A stretch of 64,000 bases of DNA, taken from positions 1 to 64,000 of the forward strand of contig NW_026042827.1 of assembly GCF_023856365.1 (NCBI RefSeq). The letters run 5' to 3'. The first letter of the stretch is position 1. Each line of letters starts with the position of its first letter. Below, one piece after another: positions 20,629 to 32,530 of the stretch. The notes beneath the pieces are model-generated. The model saw only the letters and a program-made list of their open reading frames with translations. It ran no database searches and was not told the origin of the DNA. The position numbers and the translations under genes were made by a program. Source of the stretch: Brienomyrus brachyistius (taxonomy: Eukaryota; Chordata; Actinopteri; Osteoglossiformes; Mormyridae).

Positions 20629-21049
20629 AAGACTCAGGGACTGGAAATGGGATTAAAACTGAAGATGTGCTCATTCCTTTGTGTATTTACAAATTTTCCT
20701 TCCGTCAGACATGAGGAGTTTGCTGCTATATTTGGCACTAATAGAGATTCTGATGCTGCTATTTTTATTGTCTATTAGTTTGTTATTATTTACAAGTTCT
20801 GTTGTGTTTTTGCATTTTTCTCTTCTGGTTAATTAACTGCTGTCTGATTGCTGTGAAGTATGAGTGTGGTGAGTAAGACTCAGGGACTGGAAGTGGGATT
20901 ACAACTGAAGATAACATGCTTATTCCTTTTTGTATTGTTTACAAATTTCCTTCCGTCAAACATGAGGAGTTTGCTGCTATATTGTGCACTAACAGAGATT
21001 CTGATGCTGCTATTTTTATTGTTTATAAATGTGTTATTGTTTCCAAGTT
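20629..21049. repeat. Direct duplication of about 175 bp
   Basis: 20629-20800 and 20875-21049 are near copies (AAGACTCAGGGACTGGAA ... GAGGAGTTTGCTGCTATATT ... GATTCTGATGCTGCTATTTT). No coding capacity is recognised. Confidence 0.75.
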
Positions 21050-21060
21050 GAGTATTCAAT

Positions 21061-21247
21061 AAATGCTAAATTGAGAAATTTTGTGTATCGTTTGTTATTA
21101 TTAGTGTGATATTTTACCATGCAAATAGAGGGGAAAACGTCCAATTATCGGCCAAAAAAAATCAGCAGCATATATCGGCCATCGCCTGACCCTGACTCCT
21201 AAATATCGGCATCGGCTATTGAAAAACCCATATCGGTCGACCTCTAG
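21061..21247. mobile_element. hAT-like DNA transposon remnant
   Basis: The segment ends with CATATCGGTCGACCTCTAG and contains repeated ATCGGCC and ATCGGC units. I recall this terminal sequence from a common vertebrate hAT family; the other end was not found. Confidence 0.5.
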
Positions 21248-21285
21248 TAACAGTACATTCTGTCCAATTCATCCATCGAGTTAAG

Positions 21286-21590
21286 TCACACACCCACTTG
21301 AGGGGGCACTCCGGCAGACGTGAGGATGGGGATGTTCTTTCCGCTATAACATCCACTGCAGAAGTACATCTCGCTCCTGTTCACAGGGCTTACTTCAATG
21401 ATGAAGCAGGGCTGGTTGTCTGGACAAGTGAAGTTGTCCTGCTGCTGGGTCTCGGTGCCGTTTTTCCACCTAAGCTTGAAGGTGGAAATGTGTTCCAACT
21501 TGGTCCCTGGGACTGCAGCATAGCCAAACATCGCGAGCAGCGTCGGCCACACCCACCACCAGAACCATCACACCGTCCTATACACATAAA
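21286..21590 (-). CDS. Possible exon of an unrecognised secreted or Ig-like protein
   Basis: An open minus-strand frame encodes about 88 residues ending at a stop near 21286. It is rich in Cys and possible N-glycosylation sites (WKNGTE, NFTCPDNQPC, SPVNRSEMYFCSGCYSG). The composition is not that of a random frame or of the repeats around it. An acceptor-like TATAG lies near 21577, and a hydrophobic MVLVVGV start is in a different frame just inside it. I do not recognise the family. It could be the last exon of an immune-type gene or a relic. Confidence 0.3.
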
Positions 21591-21599
21591 GAAGAACTA

Positions 21600-23264
21600 A
21601 AACATAGAGTGTTGTGACAATCTATGCGTTAATGTTTGGCAGCATAGGTGATTCGTTAAAATTATACCGAAGAATGGAAAATGTGATATTTAGAATATTT
21701 TTTGCCATTTAGTAGCTAATTTAAGCACTTACCCAATGCCTCAATTTGTTTTAGGTCAGTAATGTCTGAGCCAAAAGAATGAATGTATGAATTTAATACA
21801 ATTCACCCACTCCCACCCACACACAAATCTGAAATTCAATTTATTAAGACACTTCTTAAACATTAGTGCATTAACAAAAAAGGAAAATCTTAAGAGATTC
21901 AGTAGGATTTTCTATGTTAGACTTAAGTTAATAGTTCAATAGTTTTTATATATTTCAGTATACCAATTTGACTTTAATGTTGAAACAGATGCTAAAACAT
22001 GGAATAATTTCATAACTAGAGAAACATGTTATTCACAAACACTAGCAAAGGTAGCTTATAGTTAAACTTACTTAAGTCAGCAAGTCAGGCTACAGTGTGT
22101 AAGAATTGTCGTAAACGATAATTTGTCTCAGTCTTACATGACAGAATAAGTAAACAGAAAATATAAAATGGCTGAAACAGCATCATTAACGCCAGCTACA
22201 GTAGAGGCGCAGAAAAGGTGTCATGACTGAAGTATTCCCAAACTTTGGAAGACCGCATGCGAGCCTTTTTTGCCGCGTGTTTCTCCAGAGGCTCCGGAGC
22301 TCCGCTGGTTGACGCAGCCAAGTTGGCTCATGTGCAGGGGGACAAGCGGCAAATTTCTTTTTTGCAGGGTGGTAGGTGATGTCTCATTAATATTTCTGAG
22401 AGAAGTGCTACATGATTGGCCAGTGCATGCCTTACAAAATGGTGCGGCACTGCATCCAAGCCTGCGGCACTCAGAGTCACAAATACAGTGGAAACCATTT
22501 GTAGTAATTACGTCTGTCTGGCTGATTTCCAACTAATTGATATTTGTATATTTATTACATGAATATAAGGTAATATAAGGTAATAGAAGAGGTATTTAAT
22601 GGTTTTCCGTCTGAGGAATTTGCAAAAAACTGCAGTGCATGATGGGTCGGATCTAAAGGCTGCCTAACGTCCTCATCTGTAGGACGACTTACATCAAGAC
22701 TAGGAAGGTGCATAATGTTCATGCCTGGTTGCGTTTGTTGGTCCAGAAAGTAATTCAATTTCGCCATGTAGGTTACGTTCTTAAAAACTGCTTGGAATAT
22801 AGCCCGATTATATGCTGTGGGCCTTTTAATTTCTTTGTTTACCAGGTAGGCTACCTTCTTTAAACTGCGTTTTGTTAGACTACATATTTAGGGAGGTCTT
22901 TATAAATTTATTGTAGTCTTTATAAATATGTACATAGTTTAGCCTAACCCAGCCACTTAAGGGAGCAAGCCAGCTCAACTAGGTGTCGGTCCCAAGCCCG
23001 GATTAATGGGGAGGGTTGGCGTCAAGAAATAAAGAGACTGTATCTTCACTGCATGACTGATGTCAAAATGTGTGAAATATGTGGTTGTATAAATAAATTC
23101 ATTAAAGTAGGTTAATGATTCTGTGCTGTCTAAATTGTATAGAAAATTTCTACATATAGCCAAACAAATCTCCTCCTGTTTGAAAAGGCATAGAAAAAGC
23201 AATTTAGCCACTAAAACTTTACAGTTTTTGTGAGGGACAGTCGAATTCTCTCGTTAAGTTTTTT
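21600..23264. other. No recognised gene
   Basis: AT-rich sequence. The stretch 22240-22540 is GC-richer with an open minus-strand frame and may be a transposon piece (CAGTGGAAACCATTTGTAGT near 22488). Nothing else is recognised. Confidence 0.4.
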
Positions 23265-23460
23265 GTGATCCTGCACCTACACTTTGCCGGCCCCAGGAGG
23301 ATGGGCTCCCCCTTTGAGTTTGGTCCCTCCCAAGGTTTCTTCCTTCTTGGGAGTTTTTCCATGCTATCGGCGCCTATGGCTTACTCACTGGGGGCTTTGG
23401 GTGGGCATGATATAAAGCAAAGCATTTTCCCTTCCAGTTTCCTCCTCTGGTCCACATTGC
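23265..23460. repeat. Fish interspersed repeat, copy 1
   Basis: It shares GAGGATGGGCTCCCCCTTT and CCTCCCAAGGTTTCTT with 32330-32530. It may be the 3' tail of a SINE or LINE family. Confidence 0.6.
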
Positions 23461-23474
23461 AGGACCATCAGCCA

Positions 23475-25467
23475 TCAGAAACAGCCCAGACAGTCTCCTT
23501 CAGCTTCTTTAGTGTCCTTGGAAGCCAAGGCAGTTTTAGATCTGAGAGGAGGTTTATCAGAAGGGCACATATTACGTCGTTTGTCCTGAAATGTAACATG
23601 GGGAGGAAAAGTTAAGCGGTTTAGTCAGATTGGAGTCGTTTATTCAGCAGTGGCAGCGCCAGTGACTTAATGCTACAGGTGCTATAGGGGAGTGAGATTA
23701 TTTAGAGCGGGTGCTTTAGCTTTTCAGCTTATGTAGATGCTGTATAGAAGCACACAGCACGATAAGCTACAGCATGGATAAAATATGATAAAATATGAAA
23801 TTCTAACGTCTAGCTCACAGAGCCTCTATGTGTACTTTGAAGAAAAAATACACTACAAGTATGCTATAAAAACCGCAAAAATGTCTTACACAATATACAG
23901 ATTTTACAGATAGTTAAAGAAAAAATGAAACCAATATTTTGGGGGTGCTGTGGGGGTACTATGGTCATTGGAGGAGGAGCTAGAGCCCCCCCCCCAAGCT
24001 TTTCCCTGGTGCTGCCACTGTTGTTCAGATTAAAAGTAACCTTGTCATTAATAAACAGTACTCTGATCAAATTTTTGCATGTACAAACACAATCAAAGTT
24101 TAACCACATGTTTAGACACAATTCACACACCTGTTACATTTCCATAATGCTAAGACTCTCTACACTTACTTCATCCACTTTCTTGTTTGGTACACAGTCA
24201 ATTGATGGATGTGTAAGATTATTACCAGACCGTCTGCTGCAAACTCTACAGTTAATGAATGGCTGCAAAAACACACAGACACACAAAAACAGTATTTAAA
24301 GAGTGGTGGGCAATAAATACAGTGAGAGAAGGTGTAGTAAAGATATATCTAAAGATTTAAGGCAGAGCTGCTGGACTGCAGGGTTTAATGACACAGAACA
24401 ATTTTAGAGGAAAGAGCTTCCAAAGCAGGGTCACCTTAAGGCTATATTATACAAAGCAAGTTCATCTAAAAGTATGAACAACAAATCCCGTTTAACTGAA
24501 CACTGCTCTGTATTAAAATACTGTCCTCCGATCAAGCTAAGTGGTCCTGTAGTTCACTATTTAAAGAGGTAAATTTAAAGGGTAATTCACACTGCGCATC
24601 TACCCTGCTCTGACCAGATTTAATTGCCCTTTCACCACAAAACACCACACTGCCATTTAAGGCTGATTTCAACTGCCTGGTAATCCAGCCTTTAAGCCTG
24701 TAAACCTACTAAAATTTGAGAATAAGGTGATGGAACTGGCTGTTTGAGGCCACCTATCTATTTGTTACTTTATTGTTGGCTAACTTTCCTCCGCAGGGCA
24801 TCAAAAAAGTTAACATGAACCTAAATTAATTTGCTAACTGATATGTCCAATGCTCACAGTCACAGTGACTCTTTACTTACCCTCTTGTCCATGAAAATAC
24901 AGTCAGCCCGATGGTCTGTTGCAGTTGACTTTGGACATTTTGTTGCTCTCAAGAGAATCTCAATGTCAATGTATTCACTGCTGATCTAAATCACATAAAC
25001 ACGTTATATACAAAATTGCCTACAACTGTTTTAAAGGCAATATAACAAACAATAATCACCCAAAAAATGGCAAACTGTCACAGACTTGACTGCAGCAGAT
25101 TCAGAGAGAAACTGTGAGAAGGTAAAATTGACCAGGGCTGAGATATACAACCATCACTTTCATTGTGAAGAGACATTAAGCATCATATGCATTGAAATTA
25201 AAACATCAAAATCAATGTGATTCTCATTAGTTCAGCTTGCAGATGATGAAAGTTTCACACTTTTGTAAACACTTTCTCAGCAGTTACCTTCGGACGGCCC
25301 TGGATGTTATAGAAATTCATGTGCTGACGGGTTCCTTGATGAGCATTTTCGACTGCGAGTTTAATGGCCGTCTTGTAGAGTGCAGGGAGACTGTGGTAAT
25401 CTTGCTGGGCCTCTGTGGAGATAAGCAGAGCTCCATAAGCCAAAACCAGAACCAGCAGGCGGGTCAT
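23475..25467 (-). CDS. rarres2: Chemerin-like secreted protein (cystatin fold)
   Basis: Chemerin is a secreted chemoattractant and adipokine activated by C-terminal cleavage. Four coding exons, all phase 0 with GT-AG borders: 25288-25467, 24881-24985, 24170-24262, 23475-23585 (stop at 23475-23477). They give 162 residues, the usual chemerin length. Exon 1 has a signal peptide (MTRLLVLVLAYGALLISTEA) and the cystatin-like helix (LPALYKTAIKLAVENA). Exon 2 has ILLRATKCPKSTA; exon 3 has PFINCRVCSRR, matching the chemerin C-x-x-C segment, and IDCVPNKK. The C-terminus is odd: it ends DCLGCF, with two extra Cys. A hAT MITE sits in the last intron. The symbol is by similarity; another cystatin-fold member is possible. 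Confidence 0.78.
23648..24020. mobile_element. hAT-type MITE
   Basis: The ends CAGTGGCAGCGCCAGTG and CCTGGTGCTGCCACTG are inverted copies. The 8-bp flanks ttattcag (23640-23647) and ttgttcag (24021-24028) are a target-site duplication with one change. It lies in the last intron of the chemerin-like gene. Confidence 0.85.
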
Positions 25468-25859
25468 CTTCCTCTCAGCTTTGAAGGGAGAAGCAGGACT
25501 GAGGACACTGATCTGTGGTCCCCTTATCCAGCACGTCCAGGGGCGTGTCCTTCACCCGAAACAAACAGACCTTTGAACAACATTGGAAAACTCTTCAGGA
25601 TGAATCGAGGCAGGTGGTCAAGTGGGTTTATTGTTATTTCAGCAATATACACAGTACACAGTGAAAGGAAACATTGTTCCTCCTGGACCACGGTGCAAGA
25701 CAAAGAAGAAAAACAGAAACAACACAAGATGACACAAGTGCGGGCAAGATAGAACTATACAGAGTGAAAGGAGCACAAACAGAGGGAGAAAGTGCAAGAT
25801 AAACACAAGAGCAACAATACAATACTACAGGACAAGACAGCGCAGTCAAGAACACAGAG

Positions 25860-26160
25860 TGCAGCCAGAGCTAACCTGAATAGGGGCATCAAGGTTGCCA
25901 GGCAGGCAGAGAAACAGAAAATAGAGGTCTACTTCACATACAACAACCCACAGTGGGTGTGGCAGGGAATACAACACATTACAAACTTCAAAGGCAACAA
26001 CACCGTCACTGTTAACAGCAACGCCCTTTTAGCAATGGAGCTAAACAGCTTCTTTGCTCGTCTGGAGGAACACAGAGCAGACATAGCCACACTGCCCCCT
26101 CCCCCAATCTCCAGCACTCACAGACTCCCTCTGCAGGAACACCACGCGAGAAGGCACATT
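25860..26160 (+). mobile_element. L2-type LINE fragment (endonuclease-RT linker)
   Basis: The plus frame reads NNPQWVWQGIQHITNFKG and LLAMELNSFFARLEE, typical of the region between endonuclease and reverse transcriptase in fish non-LTR elements. It resumes at 26735-26870, so a second LINE has jumped into it. Confidence 0.65.
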
Positions 26161-26164
26161 GCAT

Positions 26165-26725
26165 CTCTAGGTGTGTGGAGTTTAAGACAAGGCAAGTGAT
26201 GCTACGATAATATAATTCCTTGGTAAGACCCCACCTAGAATATTGTGTGCGGGTTTGGTTACCATACCTTAAGAAGGACATTGCTGCCTTGGAAAAGGTG
26301 CAACGTAGGGCAACGAGAATGATTCCTGGTCTTAGAGGAATGTCTAATGAGGAGAGGTTAGCTGAGCTGAATCTGTTTAGCCTCGAGCAAAGGAGACTAA
26401 GGGGGGACATAATCCAGGTGTTTAAGATTCTAACAGGTCTGGATGCTGTTCAGCCAAATGGCTATTTCAATGTTAGTTTAAATACCAGAACTCGTGGCCA
26501 TAAGTGGAAATTAGCTGGAGAACATTTTAAAACGAATTTGATGAAGCATTTCTGTACACAGCGTGTAGTTAGAGTATGGAATAGTCTTCCTGTTATTGTA
26601 ACACAAGCTAAAACCCTGGGTTCTTTTAAATCAGAGCTAGATAAGATTTTTGAGCTATTAGCTAAGTTCTCCTCAAAGGAGCTTGATGGGCCGAATGGCC
26701 TCCTCTCATTTGTAAATCTCTTTGG
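26165..26725 (+). mobile_element. CR1/jockey-like LINE 3' fragment nested in L2
   Basis: The frame reads MVRPHLEYCVRVWLPYLKK, RRATRMIPGLRGM, LEQRRLRGDIIQVFKIL and ends with a GGGCCGAATGGCC tail. It matches the copy at 38062-39047 (minus) and the piece at 30815-30918. It is 5' truncated, as usual for LINEs. Confidence 0.8.
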
Positions 26726-26734
26726 TTCTTATGA

Positions 26735-26870
26735 GTCAGCTTACAGAGATGAGGTCCAGAAACTGATAGGTTGGAGTTCAGCAAACAATTTGGCACTAAA
26801 CAGCACAAAGACAAAGGAATCACTGACTTCAGGAAGGATGGAGGCGACACTGGCCTGCCTAGATGGATGG
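26735..26870 (+). mobile_element. L2-type LINE fragment, continuation
   Basis: The frame reads AYRDEVQKLIGWSSANNLALN then STKTKE, the segment after the RT active site in L2. Together with 25860-26160 it flanks the nested LINE. Confidence 0.6.
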
Positions 26871-27239
26871 ATGGATGTTTTTATTGACATTGTAAGTACA
26901 ATGAGATTTAGTTTGGAACGCGCCAGCAGCTACACAGTATATTTACAATTATATAGATTGTGAGGCATAAAATAAGGTGTGAGTAATATAACATAACGAC
27001 ATAATATAAGTAATCATTAATTAATCATTACAGATGGTATGAGGTGTGAACCGCTAGGCTGCTATGGCATGTTTGGTATCAAACCGATGGAAAATCACTC
27101 CAGTTTCCAAATCTGGTCAGTGGTTACCACGAAAGTGAATATATCAAAAGTTACACCAGCCTAACGAAAATCATCAATACAAGGGAAATCACTCTGGTCA
27201 TAAATCTCAAAAGGACTGATACAGACCCCCTTCCGAAAG

Positions 27240-28944
27240 CCCGCCAAATGGATGGTCAGCCATTGGTCCAGGAGTCGAATTCCTGGTCACTCCTATTCAC
27301 GAACTTTACACTATAAAACCTGGCACCTCAGAACAAAGCCAGGAGAGGAGAAACAGAAGGGAGGAGAAAACAAAAGACCATCAGCACGAAGAGAGGCAGA
27401 GAACATCAGCCCAAGAGAAGAGAAGCCCACAAGAAGCCCTCCTGAAGCCTATCAGTGAAGACCCAGCTGGACAGAGAACTGCAACCAAGCCCAAGCTTCA
27501 CCAGGAGAGGGAATCAGAGGGGCTCCACTCCAACAACCGCTGCAAACACCGCGCCTCCCTGAGTGCCATCACCCATCAGCTCATCAGCCTCCGCAACCAA
27601 CTGCCAAGACCCCCCCCCCCCACTCTGCAACCAAGTAAACAAACTTCCTTTCATTTATAACAACCTAAACTCCTATTCACCTGCTATATTACTTTAGGAC
27701 AGTATTTCCACAAATTGCTTGCTTTGCAGAACAGTATTTTCCCTTTTAAGGTTACTCATTTTAAATCTGGTCATTGCATTTTCATGATTACATTGTTTGT
27801 GTCCACTCCGTTATTTCGTGTTTATTGTTTGTTAGGTGTAATGTCTGTCTTATGTTAGTTATAGGAATAAATGCATGTCTTTTACACAACTTCAGCCTCC
27901 GTTCATTGAGTGCTCACAAGAATCCCTGCCTGTGCGATCTACGCTCTGAAACCTCAAATTCGCCTGAAATATCGCGAGACTCTCTCTCATTGGCCGTGAG
28001 GGGAGCTTCGCTACCGATCGTTTACATTACCTGGTGACGCAGCTCGTTGGACAAGCCTTCTATTCTAACCCAGGTTATTACGTGATACTGGTTATTAATG
28101 AGTTCCATTTAAGTCACACATTAACAGACTCACGGTGTTTCGCAATTGAGTTTGAGCCGACCATTCAGCATAAAAATTGGTTAATAATCACAAGGCACAA
28201 GGTTTAAACTTATTCTGAGCACACAATTTAAACTTTTTATGACCGAACGTGCAGTGAAGAAGCGCTACTGTGAACTGGTTGCAAAAGTCGCACTCATGGC
28301 AATCTGAAGGCATTTAAGCGGGATCATATGGGCTTATTATAGTTATTTTTATTTCTATTATTAGTAGTTATATTATTTTGTTTTATTTTCGGTGATTTCA
28401 TTGTAGTTCTTTCGTATTAAACTGCAGTAAACTTTAACCCTATGTCTGACGAGATTCTCAGATGTAGCGCTTTGTTTCCAGGTTCAATTCGGACGAGTGT
28501 CTCCGTTTCTATATATCCTGGGAGAGATCTCTCTATTAGCGAACGGGAATACTTGTTATGAGGTTCTAACCTAAATTATGTTGCGCTTGGACATAAGACC
28601 GATAGCTTAGTTACCTATCAGGATCATACTCGTATGTGTGTGCCTGCTTTAGACAAAGCAAGTTTAACACAACTTTGCGCTGTGAGCCAAGTGTGTGTCA
28701 TTTAGAAATTGGGAGTCTCCTGTGCTTGAGACCCACCGTGGTTAAGCACCATTTGCGACGAGATATAGTGCACTCACAATTTAAATCTGTCGCCGTAACG
28801 CGTGCGCCGTCTCGCTTCAGTAATTGTTTTAAGGGGTTTTATACTGTGCAAGGCACAGAAGAAGGCCACAAGCAGCATGCGCATGCATTAAATGTGTGTG
28901 TCACTCATCTAGCGTCGGCAACCGCCTAGCTATATCTTTGGTTA
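27240..28944. other. Unresolved repeat-like region
   Basis: A TATA-like ACTATAAAACC (near 27310) is followed by an A/G-rich segment full of GGAGAAAC and GAAGAG words. It may be the 5' end of a retroelement, but no LTR pair was found. Bases 27763-27865 recur at 30919-31013. No gene is recognised to 28944. Confidence 0.35.
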
Positions 28945-30022
28945 CCTCTAGTGGTCAGGCATAGAACTACCACTCCATTTCGAAATTGCGCCTCTAGTGG
29001 CCAGGCATAGAACTACCACTCAATTTCGATATTGCGCCTCTAGTGGCCAGGCATAGAACTACCACTCCATTTTGATTTTGCGCCCCCGGTGGTCAGGCAT
29101 AGAACTACCTCTCCATTTCGATATTGCGCCCCCGGTGGTCAGGCATAGAACTACCACTCCAGTTCGAAATTGCGCCTCTAGTGGTCAGGCATATAACTAC
29201 CACTCCATTTCGAAATCGCGCCTCTAGTGGTCAGGCATAGAACTACCACTCCATTTCGAAATTGGGCTTCTAGTGGTCAGGCATAGAACTACCACTCAAT
29301 TTTGAAATTGCGCTTCTAGTGGCAAGCCATAGAAGTACTACTCCATTTCGAAATCGCGCCTCTAGTGGTCAGGCATAGAACTACCACTCCATTTCGATAT
29401 TGCGCCCCCGGTGGTCAGGCATAGAACTACCACTCCATTTCGAAATTGCGCTTCTAGTGGTCAGGCATAGAACTACCACTCAATTTTGAAATTGCGCTTC
29501 TAGTGACAAGCCATAGAACTACTACTCCATTTCGAAATCGCGCCTCTAGTGGTCAGGCATAGAACTACTATTCCATTTCGTAATCGTGCCTCTAGTGGTC
29601 AGGCATAGAACTACCACTCCATTTCGAAATTGCGCTCCCGGTGGTCAGGCATAGAACTACCACTCCATTTCGATATTGCGCCCCCGGTGGTCAGGCATAG
29701 AAGTACCACTCCATTTCGATATTGCGCCCCCGGTGGTCAGGCATAGAACTACCACTCCAGTTCGAAATTGCGCCTCCAGTGGTCAGGCATAGAACTACCA
29801 CTCCATTTCAAAATCGCGCCTCCATTGGTCAGGCATAGAACTACAACTCCATTTCGATATTGCGCCCCCGGTGGTCAGGCATAGAACTACCACTCCATTT
29901 CGAAATTGCGCTTCTAGTGGTCAGGCATAGAACTACCACTCAATTTTGAAATTGCGCTTCTAGTGGCAAGCCATAGCAGTGCCACTCCATTGAAATTGCA
30001 CCTCTAGTGGTCCGCCATAGTA
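28945..30022. repeat. 46-bp minisatellite (about 23 units)
   Basis: Units begin CCTCTAGTGGTCAGGCATAG and end with a TTCGAAATTGCG-like segment. Two unit types alternate: CCTCTAGTGG and CCCCCGGTGG. Inside each unit AGTGGT and ACCACT can pair around a 13-base loop. Units differ by several bases, so the array is older than the 29-bp satellite. No coding potential is seen. Confidence 0.95.
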
Positions 30023-30814
30023 GGTTAACAACATCTGAGTTGGGTCTCTGGTGGTCAACTGCGGTGATACAACACGCATAATTGGACACACAGGTTCTTG
30101 CCTGAAAGCAGGAATCAACTTCACGGACTAAATCAGTTTGATCACAATACATTAACATCCAATTAGGTTATTGTTGCATAACTAATTGATGTTTACAATT
30201 GAATAAGAAACACAATTCATTTGGTTTGATTCCCGTTTAACCTTTTTGATTTATTTTAGGTTTTATTTCACCTTATGCTTTCATTCATTCCCTCTCCCCC
30301 AACAAGGGGACTTGCATAGAAGTTCAACCACTATTAACAACAGTAAACCAGTTACGTACACAATCCCATCAGGAAGTCGTTTGGATGTGATCAGTTGAGC
30401 CCTTCGGGTGCTGGGTGCTTACCATTCGCTCTCTGTTGGTTGAGCTTGTCTGTGGCTCTGCTGTCACTGCTTGTGATCGTACAGTTTGTCAGAACCGAAG
30501 GGGAGTTCTCAGCAATTGGATGCCCAAAAGCGTGTCAGCCCGGCTACACCCACTGACTCATTACGGGCAAGGCTGACAGGTACCTCAGGCGGTCATTACA
30601 ACTTTTGAGCAGGACTTCGTTTAGGGTGAGTTCTGAGAACGGCCCTAGCTTGGACTCTCACTAGGGTGGGTGATACCTGAAGGCAATTTTGCCAGCCGAT
30701 AAGCTGAGCTCCACCTGGGTTGTCTCAGTTGTGCATACAGAATACGCCCTTCCAAGTTAACATTGCTGGGGATCGGGGGAGTGGAAGCCGGACTCAGGCT
30801 TGCTTGGCTGGGAG
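30023..30814. other. No recognised gene
   Basis: Bases about 30360-30760 are GC-richer than the surroundings and may belong to an unidentified element. Nothing was assigned. Confidence 0.35.
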
Positions 30815-31013
30815 AATGATTCCTGGTCTTAGAGGAATGTTTAATGAGGAGAGGTTAGCTGAGCTGAATCTGTTTAGCCTCGAGCAAAGGAGACTAAGGG
30901 GGGACATAATCCAGGTGTTAAATCTGGTCATTGCATTACATTTTTTTTGTATCCACTCCTTTATTTCGTGTTTATTGTTTGTTAGGTGTAATGTCTGTCT
31001 TATGTTAGTTATA
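30815..31013 (+). mobile_element. Chimera of a LINE piece and a duplicated upstream segment
   Basis: 30815-30918 repeats 26317-26420 with one difference seen by eye. It switches abruptly at CCAGGTG into a copy of 27763-27865 (TAAATCTGGTCATTGCATT ... GTCTGTCTTATGTTAG). Both halves have their near-identical source within 4.5 kb upstream. Confidence 0.75.
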
Positions 31014-31155
31014 TCCATCCATCCATTTTCCAAACTGCTTATCCTACTGGGTCGCGGGTGGTCCGGAACCTATCCCGGAATGTGGAATGGGCACGAGGCA
31101 GGGAACAATCCAGGATGGGGGGCAGCCCATCACAGGGCACACTCACACACAAATC
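31014..31155 (+). repeat. Fish CATCC-type interspersed repeat
   Basis: It starts CATCCATCCATTTTCCAAAC and continues GGGTCGCGGGTGGTCCGGA and AGGCAGGGAACAATCCAGGA. Other copies lie at 42985-43275 and 49511-49690. Confidence 0.8.
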
Positions 31156-31548
31156 GTGATTATATTATTGCACTATACTATATAAATAAAAAGTAAACTT
31201 AATACCAGTTGTGGTAATAAAGTGCACAGAGAGTAAGAGAGAGTAGGGTTTCACATAAACGTATGTTCATTAGCATTTAGTATTCTGATGGCTTTGGGGT
31301 TAGAAGCTCTTATTAAATCTGGTTGTTCTGCAATGCATACTGCGGTAACGTTTACCAGAGGGCAGAAGTTCAAACATCTCATGTGCTGGGTGCGTGGGAT
31401 CTTTTTTAAATATAATTATGCATATGTAGAACTAGGGATATGATCCTGTTAAGTATGATAGTTCTGTCTCATTATTGCAGGATCGACATCCATAGTAACT
31501 GTGGTGATCTATCCATTTGTGTGCATGTCTGTGTGTGTGTGTGCGAGC

Positions 31549-31812
31549 GGGTATACCTATCCTACCCCATAGCGTGATAAATACCTGTTTTTTTTTTCCC
31601 TTATGGGGACCACGAAACTGAAAACCAGGAAAACTCTATTTTATAAAAATCTGTGACTGCTGTGGAAAAACTAAAAATGCAAAACCTCTTTTATTTTGCT
31701 TGGTTACTTATGGTTATGGTTAGGGCAGGGTGGGGGTTAAGATTGTCATAGTTAGCGTTAGCATTTATCCAATAGAAGTCAATGAGCGGGCCCCATAAGG
31801 ATAGGTATACCC
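31549..31812. mobile_element. MITE with GGGTATACCTATCC ends
   Basis: The left end GGGTATACCTATCC is mirrored exactly by GGATAGGTATACCC at the right. The interior has GGTTATGGTTAGGGC and is non-coding. Confidence 0.75.
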
Positions 31813-31900
31813 TATGTGTGTGCATGTGTGTGTTTGTCCCATATTGCCTGGGCTTCAGGATACCTCATAACCCGGAACTTCATCAGAAGTAGTTAGAAAA

Positions 31901-31948
31901 TGGATGAATGGATGGATGGATGGATGGATGGATGGATGGATGGATGGA
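31901..31948. repeat. (GGAT)n microsatellite
   Basis: About eleven GGAT units, common next to the CATCC-type fish repeat. Confidence 0.9.
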
Positions 31949-32329
31949 CAGATCAATAAAAGTACAGAACATCCATTTTACAAAGAACCATCAACACTAA
32001 ATGTATGCACTGGTCATGCTCCTGGAAATTAAACTTTTCTGAAAAGCAGCATGTTCATAAATTAGCTGCTGTTATACCTTGGGGGAACAAATGCAGATGA
32101 AATTGTAAAACAAACTGCAGTGGCAAAACAGTTCTGGCTGCCTGTGCTGCCCTGCCTGCCCGCCCTCCTGCCCATTACGTCCTGCCTGTGCCACCCTCCT
32201 GCCTGCCCTCCTGCCTGTTTACGTCTTTCCTGTGTGCCCTGCTGCCAGTTATTCTGTATTTACATCCGGACTTAACTAATTGAACCATATAAACCATATA
32301 AATCAGGACTTTGTTAACCTGACTTCTGC

Positions 32330-32530
32330 CCTGTGGAGGATGGGCTCCCCCTTTCACTCTGGTTCCTCCAAAGGTTTCTTACTATGACTGAGTTTATCCT
32401 TGCCAATGTCGCTTTCTAATTTTTCAGGCTAGATCTTGCTCACTGGGACAATTGGGCAGGGACAAAGTAAAGTGCTTTGAGACAATGTAAGGCTATGAAA
32501 ATGTACTATACAAAATAAAGTGAATTGACT
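32330..32530. repeat. Fish interspersed repeat, copy 2
   Basis: It shares GAGGATGGGCTCCCCCTTT with 23265-23460 and continues into a tail near 32475 (AGTGCTTTGAGACAATGTAA) and TACAAAATAAAGTGAATTG. Confidence 0.65.
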
